From Kiritimatiellia bacterium (lineage in GTDB: Bacteria; Verrucomicrobiota; Kiritimatiellia; UBA8416; JABMPJ01), in the NCBI GenBank assembly GCA_030745755.1, contig JASLOA010000042.1:1-57311 (forward strand): a stretch of DNA of 57,311 nt. The letters are read 5' to 3'. A program made the position numbers and the translations under genes. The notes beneath the pieces were generated by a model. It saw nothing but the letters and a program-made list of their open reading frames with translations, was not told the DNA's origin and searched no databases. Positions 37,229 to 45,995 of the stretch are shown here, piece after piece; position 1 is the stretch's first letter; every line of letters starts with the position of its first letter.

Positions 37229-37462
37229 GCGCGAGACCCGTCTCAAGGCGAGGCTCGCGCAAGCCAATCTGAGTTCACTTTTCCAGACACCCCCCTTGTG
37301 GAGAGTCTCTCGCTCCACCGGCACGAGGCCGGTGGGGGCGTCTTCCCGCCTTTTAGCCTTGCCGCGCCTGCCCCCCCGCGCATACGATACGCGGCGTGTT
37401 TGCGGCTGGAAGGGATTCCGGGCGCCGTGAAAGGGACCCAGCAGTAATCAAGAGGTGAGACC

Positions 37463-38620
37463 ATGGATTTTGACCTGACCGAAGAACAACTCATGATTCG
37501 CGAACTGTGCCAGCAGATCGCCGAAGAGAAAATGAAGCCGATGCGCGAGCATTACGACACCTCGCACGAATTTCCGCACGACATCGTGAAGGCGTTTGCC
37601 GATGCCGACCTGTTCGGCATTATGATCCCCGAGGAATATGGCGGCATGGGCGGCGGCGTGATGGACCTGTGTGTCTGTGTCGAAGAACTCTGCAAGGTTG
37701 ATTCCGGAACCGCGCTTTCTCTCTTTGCGACCGGCCTCGGGCTGGACCCCATCCTGATTTCCGGCTCCCACGAGCAGAAGGCCAAGTATCTGCCCCGTAT
37801 TGCACAGGGCACACTGGCCGCATTCGGCCTGACCGAAGCCGGCGCCGGCAGCGACGCCAGCGGCATCCAGACCACCGCCGTGAAGGATGGTGACGAGTAT
37901 ATCCTGAACGGCACGAAGCAGTGGATCACCAACGGCGGCGAGGCCGAGATCTACACGGTTATCGCGATGACGAACAAGGCCAAGGGCGCGCGTGGCGCCA
38001 GCGCCTTCATCGTCGAAAAAGGCACGCCCGGCTTTGAGTTTGGCAAGAAGGAGGACAAGATGGGTATCCGCGGCTCCGCCACCTGCGAGCTCATCTTCAC
38101 CGACTGTCGCATTCCGGCCGAAAACCTGATCGCCCGCGAAGGCATGGGGTTCATCGTCGCCATGAAGACGCTCGACATGTCGCGCCCCGGCGTGGCCGCC
38201 CAGGCCCTCGGCGTAGCCGCCGGCGCCCTGGAGATCGCCACACAATACACGCGTGAACGCGTTCAGTTCGGCAAGCCGATCAGCGCCAACCAGGGCGTCC
38301 AGTTCATGCTGGCCGATATGGCCACGCAGGTGGAAGCCGCACGCGCACTGGTTTACCGCGTAGCCCGCTACATCGATTCCGGTGCCAAGGACATCAGCAA
38401 GTTCTCAGCCATGGTCAAGCTCTACGCCTCGGACGTGGCCATGAAAGTGACGACCGATGCGGTCCAGCTCCTCGGTGGCTACGGCTACATGAAGGAGTAC
38501 CCGGTCGAGAAGATGATGCGCGACGCCAAGATCACGCAGATCTACGAAGGCACCAACCAGATCCAGCGCGAGGTGATCGGCCTCAGCCTGATCAAGGAAG
38601 CCGCGGCGGCGAAACGCTAG
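37463..38620 (+). CDS. Acyl-CoA dehydrogenase (short-chain type)
   Basis: 385 residues, the family's standard length. The FAD-linked alpha-beta dehydrogenation signatures are FGLTEAGAGSDASGIQTTAV and QLLGGYGYMKEYPVEKMMRD; the catalytic Glu is in IYEGTNQIQREV near the end. It resembles butyryl-CoA dehydrogenases, but chain length is not provable. No electron-transfer flavoprotein is adjacent. AGAGGTGAG lies before the ATG. It stands alone between palindromic repeats. Confidence 0.92.
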   Translation: MDFDLTEEQLMIRELCQQIAEEKMKPMREHYDTSHEFPHDIVKAFADADLFGIMIPEEYGGMGGGVMDLCVCVEELCKVDSGTALSLFATGLGLDPILISGSHEQKAKYLPRIAQGTLAAFGLTEAGAGSDASGIQTTAVKDGDEYILNGTKQWITNGGEAEIYTVIAMTNKAKGARGASAFIVEKGTPGFEFGKKEDKMGIRGSATCELIFTDCRIPAENLIAREGMGFIVAMKTLDMSRPGVAAQALGVAAGALEIATQYTRERVQFGKPISANQGVQFMLADMATQVEAARALVYRVARYIDSGAKDISKFSAMVKLYASDVAMKVTTDAVQLLGGYGYMKEYPVEKMMRDAKITQIYEGTNQIQREVIGLSLIKEAAAAKR

Positions 38621-38641
38621 ACCGACGGCGATGGCTATGCA

Positions 38642-38669
38642 GCGGCCCGCGCGGAGCGCGGGCCCTACC
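38642..38669. repeat. GC-rich palindrome, family C copy 2
   Basis: GCGGCCCGCGCGGAGCGCGG then GCCCTACC follows the acyl-CoA dehydrogenase stop by 22 bases. It matches 23421-23443. Confidence 0.5.
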
Positions 38670-38756
38670 TGGCGCTTGGCTGATCTGAATGTAGGGGCCG
38701 TTTCTTTGCGGCTAGTGTTGTCATTCAGAAATCCGCGAAGCAATTATCTTCACCAT

Positions 38757-38830
38757 GTCATCCCGAGCGAAGTCGAGGGATCTCCTGCTTGCTGAGCAGC
38801 ATGGAGATCCCTCGGCAAGCTCGGGATGAC
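38757..38830. repeat. Palindromic REP-like repeat, family A copy 4
   Basis: The arms GTCATCCCGAGCGAAGTCGA and CCCTCGGCAAGCTCGGGATG flank CTTGCTGAGCAGC. This is the cleanest copy in the window. With family C it accounts for most of the gap 38621-38871. Confidence 0.8.
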
Positions 38831-38871
38831 ATAGTGAAGGTTCTTCATTTGCGAATCTGTCAATCACTACT

Positions 38872-39906
38872 CTAGCTGAAAAGCGAGAAGATCCCGCTGA
38901 ACAGCCGAAACAGCAGGTGAACCGGCTTCATGATCAGCTCGGAAAACGGGAGGACGCCGAAACTGGCAAAGACTACCAGCGTGATAGCCGCGATGGCCCC
39001 GCCCAGTATGTAGCTGCGCTTCAAGTGGTGGCTATCGCGCGAGCGGGTGTGCGAGCCGCCCCCGCCGGTACGCCGTCGCCGCGGCATATCTTCGGGCACC
39101 GGTGGTATCTCCGATGACACCGTTCCATCCAGCGTGGCCCTGATAACGTCGATTGACCCGGCCATGGAGAACTTGGTCGAGAGATGGCCCTTTGCGTTGT
39201 GTACTATCTCGCGCGTTTCATCGTCGGCATTGAGGGGACAGCCGGTATGAAACGCCACGCGCCGATCCAGGAAACAACGGTCTGTCCGAGAATCGCCGAT
39301 GGTCAGAATCTCATCGCGCGAGACACCCAGCCGCGCCGACAGCACGCGGACGGCGTTCCCTTTACGGCAGGCGATCTGTACCACCGACAGCTCCCGTTCG
39401 ACCTGTTGCGCCTTCAACGTCGGGAGGTCCCGGATTCTCTGCCTGATCCAACGCATCGATTCCGTTGCCGCCTCCAGTGTGGCGAAGCGTAGCGTGAAGC
39501 GGTCAGGAAGCTGCAGCACACGGCGGACGCCCTGCACATTGTTCGACAGGTGGTGGTGCATCTGCTTGAGCGTCCGCCTCCCGCGCACATGCCCCAGCAT
39601 GACCGCCGCCATAACCTGGGCTGTGTAGGCCGGCTTCACGCGGTAACCCTTGCCATGTCTCCCGAATACCCGGTTACGCGCGGTCACCAGAAGATCGGGA
39701 TAGATACCGGCCCGCTCCAGCGAGCTCGTGTACGACCGGTAACCGCCATAGTGGCGACCCGTTGTCACAATCCAGCGCAACTGGCGGTCTCGGCGCAACT
39801 CGTCAATCAGCGCCTTGAACTCGGCGTAGTGCTGGCGGTCATCGCGGTGCCCCATTATCGTACCATCAAGGTCTGTAACCAAGAGGCGTATATTAGGTTT
39901 TCGCAC
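38872..39906 (-). CDS. HAD-superfamily (Cof/sucrose-phosphatase type) hydrolase with a C-terminal membrane anchor
   Basis: 344 residues. HAD motif I is LLVTDLDGTIMG; motif II region is WIVTTGRHYGGY; the acidic motif is ILTIGDSRTDRCFL. The cap region (about 95-175) is of the Cof type. After a basic linker (MPRRRRTGGGGSHTRSRDSH) comes a membrane segment (YILGGAIAAITLVVFASFGV), rare in this family, which would hold the enzyme at the inner membrane. The substrate is unknown, probably a sugar or lipid-linked phosphate. Confidence 0.78.
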   Translation of the reverse strand: MRKPNIRLLVTDLDGTIMGHRDDRQHYAEFKALIDELRRDRQLRWIVTTGRHYGGYRSYTSSLERAGIYPDLLVTARNRVFGRHGKGYRVKPAYTAQVMAAVMLGHVRGRRTLKQMHHHLSNNVQGVRRVLQLPDRFTLRFATLEAATESMRWIRQRIRDLPTLKAQQVERELSVVQIACRKGNAVRVLSARLGVSRDEILTIGDSRTDRCFLDRRVAFHTGCPLNADDETREIVHNAKGHLSTKFSMAGSIDVIRATLDGTVSSEIPPVPEDMPRRRRTGGGGSHTRSRDSHHLKRSYILGGAIAAITLVVFASFGVLPFSELIMKPVHLLFRLFSGIFSLFS

Positions 39907-39930
39907 GCGCGTGCTCCCACTGTCTTGCGA

Positions 39931-40455
39931 TCAGAAGCCCTGTTTCTGAAGGGCATCACGGAGCGCCACCTGGAAGTCCGAGATATCCTGCTCCGAAGGG
40001 CGATAGTCCTTGTCGCCGGCGTCCAATGCCAGGCGGCCGAGCTGGTCGAGCACCCACGTGGCCTGCTGGCCGTCGCTGAACGTCACACTGCCGCTGACCA
40101 CTGCGCCGGGCTTGACGACACGGTCGACCTCGACGCTGATACTGCCTCCAGCTGCAGGTGCTTCTGCATCCGCGGCGGCGGCTGCCGCCTCTAGAGTCGG
40201 CCCGGGTGCAGGCCCGGGCGCAGGTTCGGGTGCAGCCACAGGTTCCGCTTCCGGAATGGGTTCGGGCTCTGGCTCCGGTGCGGGGGGCTCATCTTCCTTC
40301 AGCGTGAGATCCAGGTCGATGATGAGAAAACGAACATCCATGTAGGTCATGGACAGGTCAAACTCATCACTCAGCCGTTTCTGAATATCCGAGAGTCCAT
40401 CGCCCTCGCCCACCCATTCTGCCACTGCTGCTTTCTGTTCATCCGTCAACACCAT
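39931..40455 (-). CDS. Conserved protein of unknown function with Pro/Ala/Glu-rich linker
   Basis: 174 residues in three parts: a helical N-terminal domain (LTDEQKAAVAEWVGEGDGLS, DIQKRLSDEFDLSMTYMDVR) that looks like a small DNA- or protein-binding fold; a Pro/Ala/Glu linker (about 60-100); and a compact C-terminal beta domain (VVKPGAVVSGSVTFSDGQQA) ending YRPSEQDISDFQVALRDALQ. I know similar proteins from Verrucomicrobia and relatives, without a function. It ends 24 bases before the HAD gene, likely one transcript. Confidence 0.7.
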   Translation of the reverse strand: MVLTDEQKAAVAEWVGEGDGLSDIQKRLSDEFDLSMTYMDVRFLIIDLDLTLKEDEPPAPEPEPEPIPEAEPVAAPEPAPGPAPGPTLEAAAAAADAEAPAAGGSISVEVDRVVKPGAVVSGSVTFSDGQQATWVLDQLGRLALDAGDKDYRPSEQDISDFQVALRDALQKQGF

Positions 40456-40513
40456 AACGCGCTCCCTAAACCGAATGGCGCTCAGATAAGCCTTTTCTCG
40501 GGCACACGGTGAT

Positions 40514-40614
40514 TCCCAGGGGTTTCACCCCTGGCTATGATGTCAGACCCCTTTGGGGTCCTTTCGTAACACCCCAAAGGGGTGTCCCACCATAGCCCAG
40601 CGAGAATCGCTGGG
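40514..40614. repeat. Palindromic intergenic repeat, family B copy 2
   Basis: CCCAGGGG-TTTCA-CCCCTGG, then CTATGATGT, then ACCCC-TTT-GGGGT and its mirror (ACACCCCAAAGGGGTGT), closing with CCCAGCGAGAATCGCTGGG. Four nested hairpins lie in 100 bases. Confidence 0.7.
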
Positions 40615-40675
40615 ACCAAACCGTATGCATCCCAAACCCGTCTTATCTGAGTGCCATTCCTCCATAAACCACTGT

Positions 40676-40696
40676 TACACTTGCCTTGCAAGTGTA
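40676..40696. promoter_or_regulatory. Perfect palindrome upstream of cutA-metXW
   Basis: Arms TACACTTGC (40676-40684) and GCAAGTGTA (40688-40696) with a CTT spacer, 29 bases before the cutA ATG. There is no T-run, so an operator is more likely than a terminator. The regulator is unknown. Confidence 0.5.
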
Positions 40697-40725
40697 GAGC
40701 ATGTAGAAGTGATCCGAAAGACGAA

Positions 40726-41043
40726 ATGTTGAAACTGGTACAAACCACGGTTGCAGACGGAGAACAGGCCGATCGGCTGGCGCGCATGCTGGTGGAGCAG
40801 CGCCTGGCCGCCTGCGTGCAGGCCGTGCCCATCACCAGCACATATCGCTGGCAGGGCGCGATTGAGCAGGGCGGCGAGATCCTGCTGCTGATAAAGACAA
40901 CCGAGGCCCGCAGTGCGGCCTTGCGGCTCGCGCTGGAACGTGAGCACCCCTACGATGTACCCGAAATCGTGACAATGGATAGCGACGATGTCTCCGGCCC
41001 CTATGCCGCCTGGGCCGCAGAACAGACGACGACAGGAGAGTAG
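40726..41043 (+). CDS. cutA: CutA1 divalent-cation tolerance protein
   Basis: 105 residues, the usual size of the trimeric cytosolic CutA1. Signatures are VQTTVADGEQADRLARMLVE, QRLAACVQAVPITSTYRW and EILLLIKTTEARSAALRLAL, with HPYDVPEIV near the end. It is linked to copper and other metal tolerance in some bacteria; the molecular role is unsettled. It lies five bases before the MetX-MetW gene, with which it is likely co-transcribed. Confidence 0.9.
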   Translation: MLKLVQTTVADGEQADRLARMLVEQRLAACVQAVPITSTYRWQGAIEQGGEILLLIKTTEARSAALRLALEREHPYDVPEIVTMDSDDVSGPYAAWAAEQTTTGE

Positions 41044-41048
41044 CCACC

Positions 41049-42893
41049 ATGGATGAAGCCGGATCAAAGGGAGTCGGCACAGGTGTGGGCGTTGTCCACA
41101 CGCAGACCGTCGAGCTTCAGCTTCCGCCCGAAGGGCTGCGCCTCAAGTGCGGACAGCATCTGCCTGCCGTACAGGTTGCCTATGAGACATATGGCGCTCT
41201 GTCGGAGTGCCGCGACAACGTCATCTTCATCTGTCACGCCCTCACGGGCGATGCACACGTGGCCGGCCGGCTCGATAGCGCAGACGGCCCGGTCGGCTGG
41301 TGGGATGAAATGATCGGACCCGGACGCGGAATCGACACCGACTTCTATCACGTGGTGTGCGCCAACATTCTGGGCGGCTGTCGCGGAACCACGGGGCCTT
41401 CCTCAATCAACCCGGAGACAGACCGGCCCTACGGCTCGGCATTTCCACCGCTCGCGGTTGAAGATATCGTGGATGTGCATCGTCTGCTCCTGGAACAGCT
41501 GGGGGCGGAACGGGTGGCCGCTGTGATCGGCGGTTCGTTCGGCGGGATGCAGGTGCTTGACTGGATGCTGCGCTATCCGGAACGGATTGGGCGCGGCATC
41601 TGTGTGGCCTCGGCCGGCTCGCTCTCGGCTCAGGCCCTCGCGTTCGACATCGTGGGGCGCTCAGCCATTACCGGAGATCCCAACTGGAAGGCGGGCGACT
41701 ACTATGGAACCGGTGCATTCCCCGAGCGCGGCCTGGCCCTGGCGCGCAAGGTGGGTCACATCACCTACCTGTCGCCGGGCATGATGACCCACAAGTTCGG
41801 TCGCGATCGCCGACTGAATGAAGACGCTCCGGAGACAGAACGCCAAACACCCACCGCCTTCGATTCCGATTTCCAGGTGGAGAGCTACCTTGAACACCAG
41901 GGCGCCAAGTTTGTCCAGCGCTTCGATGCCAATTCCTACCTGCATATTACGCGCGCCATGGACGAATACGAGATTGCGGCCAACTACGGCAGCATCGAGG
42001 AAGCCTTTGAGCAGATCCGGGCCAAGGTTCTGATCATCGCGTTGAGCGAGGACTGGCTGTTCCCCCCGGAGCAGTCGTGGGAGATTGCCCGTGCGCTTCT
42101 GCACGACGGCAAAGCGGTTTCGTACTGTCGCCTCCACGCGCCGCACGGACACGATGCGTTCCTGATCGATATCGAGCACATGTCAGAGGTCGTCCGCGCC
42201 TTCCTTCCCTGGGTAAGCTCGGGCGGAAGCATCAAGGCGGCCCCGCCTACCACCCATCGTGGTGATGCACGGCGGCGCGAGTTTGAGCTGATTGCGACCA
42301 TGGTGCCGCCAGAGGCACGCGTGCTTGACCTGGGCTGTGGTGGGGGTGAACTGCTGACGCATCTGCGTGACAACAGACAGACCACCGGTATGGGGGTCGA
42401 TATCGACATCGGCCACCTGATCCGGTGTGTCGATGACGGACACAACATGTTCCAGGTCGATATGGACGCCGGCCTGGGCATGATTCCGGATGACAGTTAC
42501 GACTGCGCAATTCTGAGTCAAACCATCCAGGTGATCCACAAGCCGCTGCTGGTCCTGCGCGAGATGCTCCGTGTCGCGCCCGAGGCCATCGTCAGTTTCC
42601 CGAACTTCGCCAACTGGGCGCACCGCGTTCAGCTCGCGCTCGGGCGGATGCCGAAAGGCGGGGCTCTACCCTACGAATGGCACGACACACCCAACATCCA
42701 TCTCTTCACATTGCTCGATTTCAAGGATCTCTGCCGCCGGGAGGGATTTGGCATCCGCGACATCGTCTGCCTGCCGGAGAACCGGATCAACGCCGCGCTG
42801 ATTCACCTGGGGTGCCGCAACCTTGGCGCCAACCGGGTTCTGGTGCGCTTGACGCGCGACCCGAACGCCCCCGCCGGCACACATCGCGCCTGA
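41049..42893 (+). CDS. metXW: MetX-MetW fusion: homoserine O-acetyltransferase plus MetW
   Basis: 614 residues. Residues 1 to about 375 are a full alpha/beta-hydrolase MetX: oxyanion region ICHALTGDAHVAG, nucleophile Ser163 in GGSFGGMQVL, catalytic Asp in ALSEDWLFPP, His in PHGHDAFLID. It acetylates (or succinylates) homoserine in methionine synthesis. After a short linker, residues about 390-605 are MetW, a SAM-methyltransferase-like fold (VLDLGCGGGELL; LSQTIQVIHKPLLVLREMLR; VSFPNFANWAHRVQ) often required for MetX activity. The genes are usually adjacent; here they are one chain. A serine acetyltransferase follows, making a sulfur amino-acid operon. Confidence 0.92.
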   Translation: MDEAGSKGVGTGVGVVHTQTVELQLPPEGLRLKCGQHLPAVQVAYETYGALSECRDNVIFICHALTGDAHVAGRLDSADGPVGWWDEMIGPGRGIDTDFYHVVCANILGGCRGTTGPSSINPETDRPYGSAFPPLAVEDIVDVHRLLLEQLGAERVAAVIGGSFGGMQVLDWMLRYPERIGRGICVASAGSLSAQALAFDIVGRSAITGDPNWKAGDYYGTGAFPERGLALARKVGHITYLSPGMMTHKFGRDRRLNEDAPETERQTPTAFDSDFQVESYLEHQGAKFVQRFDANSYLHITRAMDEYEIAANYGSIEEAFEQIRAKVLIIALSEDWLFPPEQSWEIARALLHDGKAVSYCRLHAPHGHDAFLIDIEHMSEVVRAFLPWVSSGGSIKAAPPTTHRGDARRREFELIATMVPPEARVLDLGCGGGELLTHLRDNRQTTGMGVDIDIGHLIRCVDDGHNMFQVDMDAGLGMIPDDSYDCAILSQTIQVIHKPLLVLREMLRVAPEAIVSFPNFANWAHRVQLALGRMPKGGALPYEWHDTPNIHLFTLLDFKDLCRREGFGIRDIVCLPENRINAALIHLGCRNLGANRVLVRLTRDPNAPAGTHRA

Positions 42894-42963
42894 ATGCGTT
42901 CTGAGTTGATTGTTCATCGCCGGGCGTTTACAACAGATGTCGCTTACCGGGAGGAAACGCAAC

Positions 42964-43935
42964 ATGCCGCAGGAAGAATGGATACAGGCGCTGTTACCCG
43001 ACGCGATGGGGCACCTGCTCCAGTGCCGCGAGTGCCCCCGCTCCGCCAACACAAGAAGCGGCATGAACCTGGCCGGCAAGAAAGCGGTCTGCGACGTGCT
43101 GGACGACCTGATTGCCATTCTCTTTCCCGGCTGCCACGGTCACGGTCCGGCCGACGAGACAGAAATTGAAGTCGATCTGCGCAACCATGTTCGCGGAACC
43201 GCCCTTGCCTTGAAGGGGCAGATCCGCCGTGCCCTGGAGTACCAGTGCACGGTCGACGACTGTGGTGACTGTGATAAATGCGAACAGAAAGCCGAAGCGG
43301 CGGTCACCGCGCTGATTCAGCAGATCCCCTCAGTCACGGCTTTGCTGGAACAGGATATCCAGGCCGCCTACGAAGGCGATCCGGCCGCGCGCTCGACGAT
43401 GGAAGTTGTGATGAGCTATCCCGGCGTCTACGCCGTGATCGTTCACCGCATCGCACATGTGCTCTACCTGGAGAAGGTGCCCCTCATCCCGCGCATCATG
43501 TCCGAGCACGCACATTCGCTGACGGGGATCGACATCCATCCCGGCGCCACGATCGGACAAGGCTTCTTCATTGATCACGGCACCGGCGTGGTGATTGGGG
43601 AGACCACGGTGATCGGCGACCGCGTAAAGCTCTACCAGGGCGTCACGCTCGGCGCGATGAGTTTTGAGAAGGACGAAGAGGGTCATCTCGTGAAGGGCAT
43701 CAAGCGCCACCCGAACGTGGGCGATCATGTGGTCATCTACTCCGGCGCCACTATCCTGGGAGGCGAGACAACCATCGGGGCGCACTCGGTTATCGGCGGT
43801 AACGTCTGGCTGACCCATTCGGTACCCCCGGGCTCCAAGGTCTACAACCAGCAGCCGCGCCCGCATATACGGCAGGCCGACGGGAGCTGGACGATCGCCA
43901 ACGGGCCATGGACTGACCACGGAGCAGGCATTTAG
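42964..43935 (+). CDS. cysE: Serine O-acetyltransferase (EpsC/CysE type)
   Basis: 323 residues: an N-terminal helical domain (about 1-170) with a Cys cluster ([15 protein letters not shown]), then the left-handed beta-helix of hexapeptide repeats ([60 protein letters not shown]). It makes O-acetylserine from serine and acetyl-CoA, the first step to cysteine. The start at 42964 follows GGGAGG. The Cys cluster is not part of the usual active site and may bind metal. The stop is two bases before the sigma-54 activator. Confidence 0.9.
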   Translation: MPQEEWIQALLPDAMGHLLQCRECPRSANTRSGMNLAGKKAVCDVLDDLIAILFPGCHGHGPADETEIEVDLRNHVRGTALALKGQIRRALEYQCTVDDCGDCDKCEQKAEAAVTALIQQIPSVTALLEQDIQAAYEGDPAARSTMEVVMSYPGVYAVIVHRIAHVLYLEKVPLIPRIMSEHAHSLTGIDIHPGATIGQGFFIDHGTGVVIGETTVIGDRVKLYQGVTLGAMSFEKDEEGHLVKGIKRHPNVGDHVVIYSGATILGGETTIGAHSVIGGNVWLTHSVPPGSKVYNQQPRPHIRQADGSWTIANGPWTDHGAGI

Positions 43936-43937
43936 CA

Positions 43938-45665
43938 GTGAATATCCTATTTCTATGCAGAAAGAATGCAGGGTCCAGCCAGATGGCCGAGGCATTTGCG
44001 CGTGCCCGTTCGGACCAGGACGTCGAGGTCACCAGTGCCGGGCTTGACGCCGCCCCGCTGCACCCCATGGCCATCAAGGTGATGGCCGAAGTGGGAGTCG
44101 ATCTCTCCAAGGCAAAACCCAAGAAGCTGGGTGATCTTTCTGACATGGATTTCGATGTGGTCATTACGCTCTGCCGTGACGTGGTCGATCAGCTACCGGT
44201 CCTGCCCGGCTTTCCCGCAACCGTGCACTGGGACCTCAATCCTCCCGGCGAAGTAGAGGGCAAAGAGGATGTCGTGCTTCAGGCGTTCCGCCAGTCGCGC
44301 GACGAAGTCAAGCGCCTCGTGGATGATTTCTTTGACAGGGGATACCAGGCCGCCCTGCAGTTTGCCCGGGAGTGTGAGGGCATGCTGCTCGACAACGTCT
44401 CGGATGGGATCCTGGCGCATGACCTCTCCCGCCGCGTCTTCCATTTCAACAAGGCGGCAGAAGAGATCACCGGCTACAAGCGCGAAGAGATTATCGGGAA
44501 GGACTGCCACGACGTCTTCCCCGGACGGCTGTGCGGCGGCAAGTGCCTCTTCTGCGAAGATCCCGTGCCCTCGGGGCCCGGATCGGTCAAGCGCGAGATC
44601 GACATCAACACGAAGGGCGGCGAGCGTCGCACGGTAGACAGCACACTGCGCATGATGACCGATGTCGATGGACGTGATATCGGGGTGCTCCTCTCCTTCC
44701 ACGACGTTACCCGCGAACGCGCCCTGGCCCGCCGCGTCGGCGAGATCAACCAGTTCTCCGGCATCATCGGGCACGATCAGAAGATGCTCGAGATCTACGA
44801 CCTGATTCGGGACCTGGCCGACACCGACGTTCCTGTCCTGATCCAGGGCGAAAGCGGCACCGGCAAAGAACTGGTCGCAGCCGCCATTCACAACGAGGGG
44901 CTGCGCGGCAACAAACTCTTCGTTCCGATCAACTGCGGCGCCCTGCCGGAATCCCTGCTGGAGAGCGAGCTCTTCGGCCATGTTAAGGGCGCGTTCACGG
45001 GCGCCATCCGCGATAAGAAAGGCCGCTTCGAGCTTGCAGATGGCGGCACCATCTTTCTCGACGAAATCGGCGACATCTCACCCACAATGCAGGTCAAACT
45101 CATGCGTGTTCTGCAGGAAGGCACGTTTGAAAGAGTCGGCAGCGAAACCACCATCAAGGTGAACGTGCGGGTGATCAGCGCCACAAACAAGGATCTGCAC
45201 GAGGAGATCGCCGACGGCCGTTTCCGTGACGACCTCTACTACCGCCTCAGCGTGGTGCCCCTCTGGCTGCCGCCCCTGCGTGATCGCCGCACCGATATAC
45301 CACTGATTGCCGAACATATCCTCAAGCTTGCCCTCAAGGATCGCACCCAGGGAGGTGTGGTGATTTCACCCAGTGCCATGGATGCCCTTCTCTCCTATTC
45401 ATGGCCCGGCAACGTGCGCGAGCTTCAGAACTGGCTGCAATTCGCGCTCGTCAAATGCAAGGGCGCAGAGATCCTACCGGAACATTTTCCGCCCATGCGC
45501 ACCCCGGTTGCCGGCACCGGCTCCTCGCGGCGGCGCCGCAAACTCGATCTCAGCTCCGTGCGCGAAGCCATCCGCGCCACCGATGGCAACAAGCTCGAAG
45601 CTGCCAAACGTCTCGGCGTCTCCCGCGCCACGCTCTACCGCTTCCTCGAAGACGTCGACCTGTAA
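43938..45665 (+). CDS. Sigma-54 activator with ArsC-like and PAS sensor domains
   Basis: 575 residues, GTG start two bases after the cysE stop. Domains: a low-molecular-weight phosphatase/ArsC fold (1-125); PAS (about 145-260); AAA+ sigma-54 activator (about 275-510; Walker A GESGTGKE 304-311, GAFTGA 351-356, Walker B GGTIFLDEIGD); Fis-type helix-turn-helix (535-573). The ArsC P-loop reads C7-RKNAGS-S14: the Arg of CX5R is Ser, so phosphatase or reductase chemistry is doubtful and the domain may just sense an oxyanion or thiol state. The PAS has Cys190, 199, 203 and 206 (LCGGKCLFC), a possible metal or redox site. It sits immediately before a sigma-54 promoter and redox genes, its probable targets. 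Confidence 0.88.
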   Translation: MNILFLCRKNAGSSQMAEAFARARSDQDVEVTSAGLDAAPLHPMAIKVMAEVGVDLSKAKPKKLGDLSDMDFDVVITLCRDVVDQLPVLPGFPATVHWDLNPPGEVEGKEDVVLQAFRQSRDEVKRLVDDFFDRGYQAALQFARECEGMLLDNVSDGILAHDLSRRVFHFNKAAEEITGYKREEIIGKDCHDVFPGRLCGGKCLFCEDPVPSGPGSVKREIDINTKGGERRTVDSTLRMMTDVDGRDIGVLLSFHDVTRERALARRVGEINQFSGIIGHDQKMLEIYDLIRDLADTDVPVLIQGESGTGKELVAAAIHNEGLRGNKLFVPINCGALPESLLESELFGHVKGAFTGAIRDKKGRFELADGGTIFLDEIGDISPTMQVKLMRVLQEGTFERVGSETTIKVNVRVISATNKDLHEEIADGRFRDDLYYRLSVVPLWLPPLRDRRTDIPLIAEHILKLALKDRTQGGVVISPSAMDALLSYSWPGNVRELQNWLQFALVKCKGAEILPEHFPPMRTPVAGTGSSRRRRKLDLSSVREAIRATDGNKLEAAKRLGVSRATLYRFLEDVDL

Positions 45666-45700
45666 TACCAGTTTCTATTACTCCGCAGTACAAATTGCCT

Positions 45701-45772
45701 GTCATTCCGAGCGAAGCGAGGAATCTCAGCCGCAAGCAGAAGGTTGAGATCCTTCGCTTCGCTCAGGATGAC
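45701..45772. repeat. Palindromic REP-like repeat, family A copy 5
   Basis: The arms GTCATTCCGAGCGAAGCGAG and CCTTCGCTTCGCTCAGGATG. It lies just after the activator gene and may end its transcript. The rest of the 384-base gap holds activator sites and the sigma-54 promoter. Confidence 0.75.
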
Positions 45773-45857
45773 CGTATGCACAGTTATCCACCGGGAACTA
45801 TTGGCGTGTATAACCCCCTCTTTTCGCGAGCGGAAACCGTGCTCCCTCACCGGCGGC

Positions 45858-45908
45858 GTGTCTCATAATCTGTCGCCACACGTACGCCGGCCTGTCTTGA
45901 TGAGACAC
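45858..45908. promoter_or_regulatory. Upstream activator sites for the sigma-54 promoter
   Basis: GTGTCTCAT (45858-45866) and ATGAGACAC (45900-45908) are mirror images 33 bases apart; the second overlaps a compact repeat TGTCT-TGATG-AGACA (45893-45907). They lie 115-165 bases before the predicted start, the normal range for enhancer-binding proteins. The half-site matches 23352-23372. Confidence 0.6.
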
Positions 45909-45995
45909 AAGAAAGGTCGACACCCACCACCATGTATCATCATAACCCATTTATAGTCAGCCGGTTGCACCCAACATTATCCTGGATGTCCGCGT

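Noticed and set aside
37311..37345. Hairpin CCACCGG/CCGGTGG after the aminotransferase as a terminator
   Set aside because: A stem exists but no T-run follows on either strand close enough to call it.
40010..40345. Ala/Gly/Ser-rich plus-strand frame
   Set aside because: Mirror image of the Pro/Ala/Glu linker of the minus-strand gene at 39931-40455.
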